Positions 6,398 to 6,574 of a DNA stretch of 6,574 nucleotides are shown one piece after another. The notes below the pieces were generated by a model. That model worked only from the letters and a program-made list of their open reading frames with translations, did no database searches and had not been told where the DNA came from. Origin of the DNA: Hyphomicrobiales bacterium (GTDB lineage: Bacteria > Pseudomonadota > Alphaproteobacteria > Rhizobiales > Aestuariivirgaceae); assembly GCA_025362535.1 (NCBI GenBank), contig JANYGE010000156.1, positions 1 through 6,574 on the forward strand, written 5' to 3'. The translations under genes were made by a program, and so were the position numbers. How positions within the stretch are numbered: the first letter of the stretch is position 1; the number at the start of each line of letters is the position of its first letter.

Positions 6398-6574
6398 ATG
6401 AACTACAAACCTGGTTCTTTCTCAGACGTTTTCAACACCCCACTTGGAGAACGCCTCTGGAAATTCCTCAACGAAAACGACAATATAATTAGGATGGAAA
6501 CCGCAACTTATCTTGGACGCCCCGCAGCAGAGGCTTTAGGAGCTGTTCTGCTAGATAGGTATGGAGACGAAGTT
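6398..6574 (+). CDS. Hypothetical protein, N-terminal part (3' truncated by window edge)
   Basis: The first 59 codons of a gene with a strong Shine-Dalgarno and a good upstream promoter; the frame is still open at the window end. The product begins MNYKPGSFSDVFNTPLGERL and continues through a polar segment WKFLNENDNIIRMETATYLG to a likely helix around PAAEALGAVLLDRYGDEV. There is no signal peptide, membrane segment or motif that names a family. The soluble, helix-rich character and the divergent position relative to vapB do not define a role; a DNA-binding or TA-related protein is possible but unsupported. The gene is real, judged by promoter, binding site and protein-like composition. Its function is unknown. 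Confidence 0.7.
   Translation, partial: MNYKPGSFSDVFNTPLGERLWKFLNENDNIIRMETATYLGRPAAEALGAVLLDRYGDEV

Noticed and set aside
5583..6574. The right part as a phage-defence island or mobile element
   Set aside because: Only one TA pair and one unknown partial gene are present; there is no transposase, integrase, terminal inverted repeat or tRNA attachment site in view.

Overview
The window looks like ordinary alphaproteobacterial chromosome. The protein sequences, the uvrC-pgsA-moaD gene order and the roughly balanced base composition suggest Hyphomicrobiales (the rhizobial order) or a relative. This assignment comes from family resemblance and gene order, not from a search. I see no rRNA, tRNA, CRISPR array, insertion sequence or integrase.

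Left part (1-1579, + strand): the C-terminal part of an aldolase-like (beta/alpha)-barrel protein runs in from outside the window. One base later comes a complete PfkB-family sugar kinase. The pair resembles a 'phosphorylate a sugar, then cleave it' module, but the substrate cannot be read from the sequence.

Centre (1576-6247, - strand): seven genes read leftward in one tightly packed run: vapB-type antitoxin, vapC-type PIN toxin, uvrC, pgsA, moaD, an RsuA/RluB-type pseudouridine synthase, and an HPP-family membrane protein. The first four junctions are 4-base stop/start overlaps (TTGA once, ATGA three times). The last two are gaps of 5 and 18 bases. This packing implies one transcript with translational coupling. 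It places a toxin-antitoxin module at the head of genes for nucleotide excision repair, phosphatidylglycerol synthesis, molybdopterin synthesis and 23S/16S rRNA modification. The run ends against the kinase gene, with the two stop codons sharing the palindrome TTAA and no space for a terminator between them.

Right part (6248-6574): a 150-base divergent intergenic region separates vapB from a + strand gene of unknown function that leaves the window. On the vapB side it holds three copies of a 7-base word spaced exactly 10 bases apart, lying over a possible promoter whose start point would leave the vapB mRNA almost leaderless. On the other side are a TTGACA promoter, an 11-base direct repeat flanking the -10 region, and a strong ribosome binding site.

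There is no clear new system. The most notable points are the fusion of the TA module to the uvrC operon, the helically phased repeats that probably form its operator, the TTG start that probably limits toxin translation, and the absence of moaE next to moaD.
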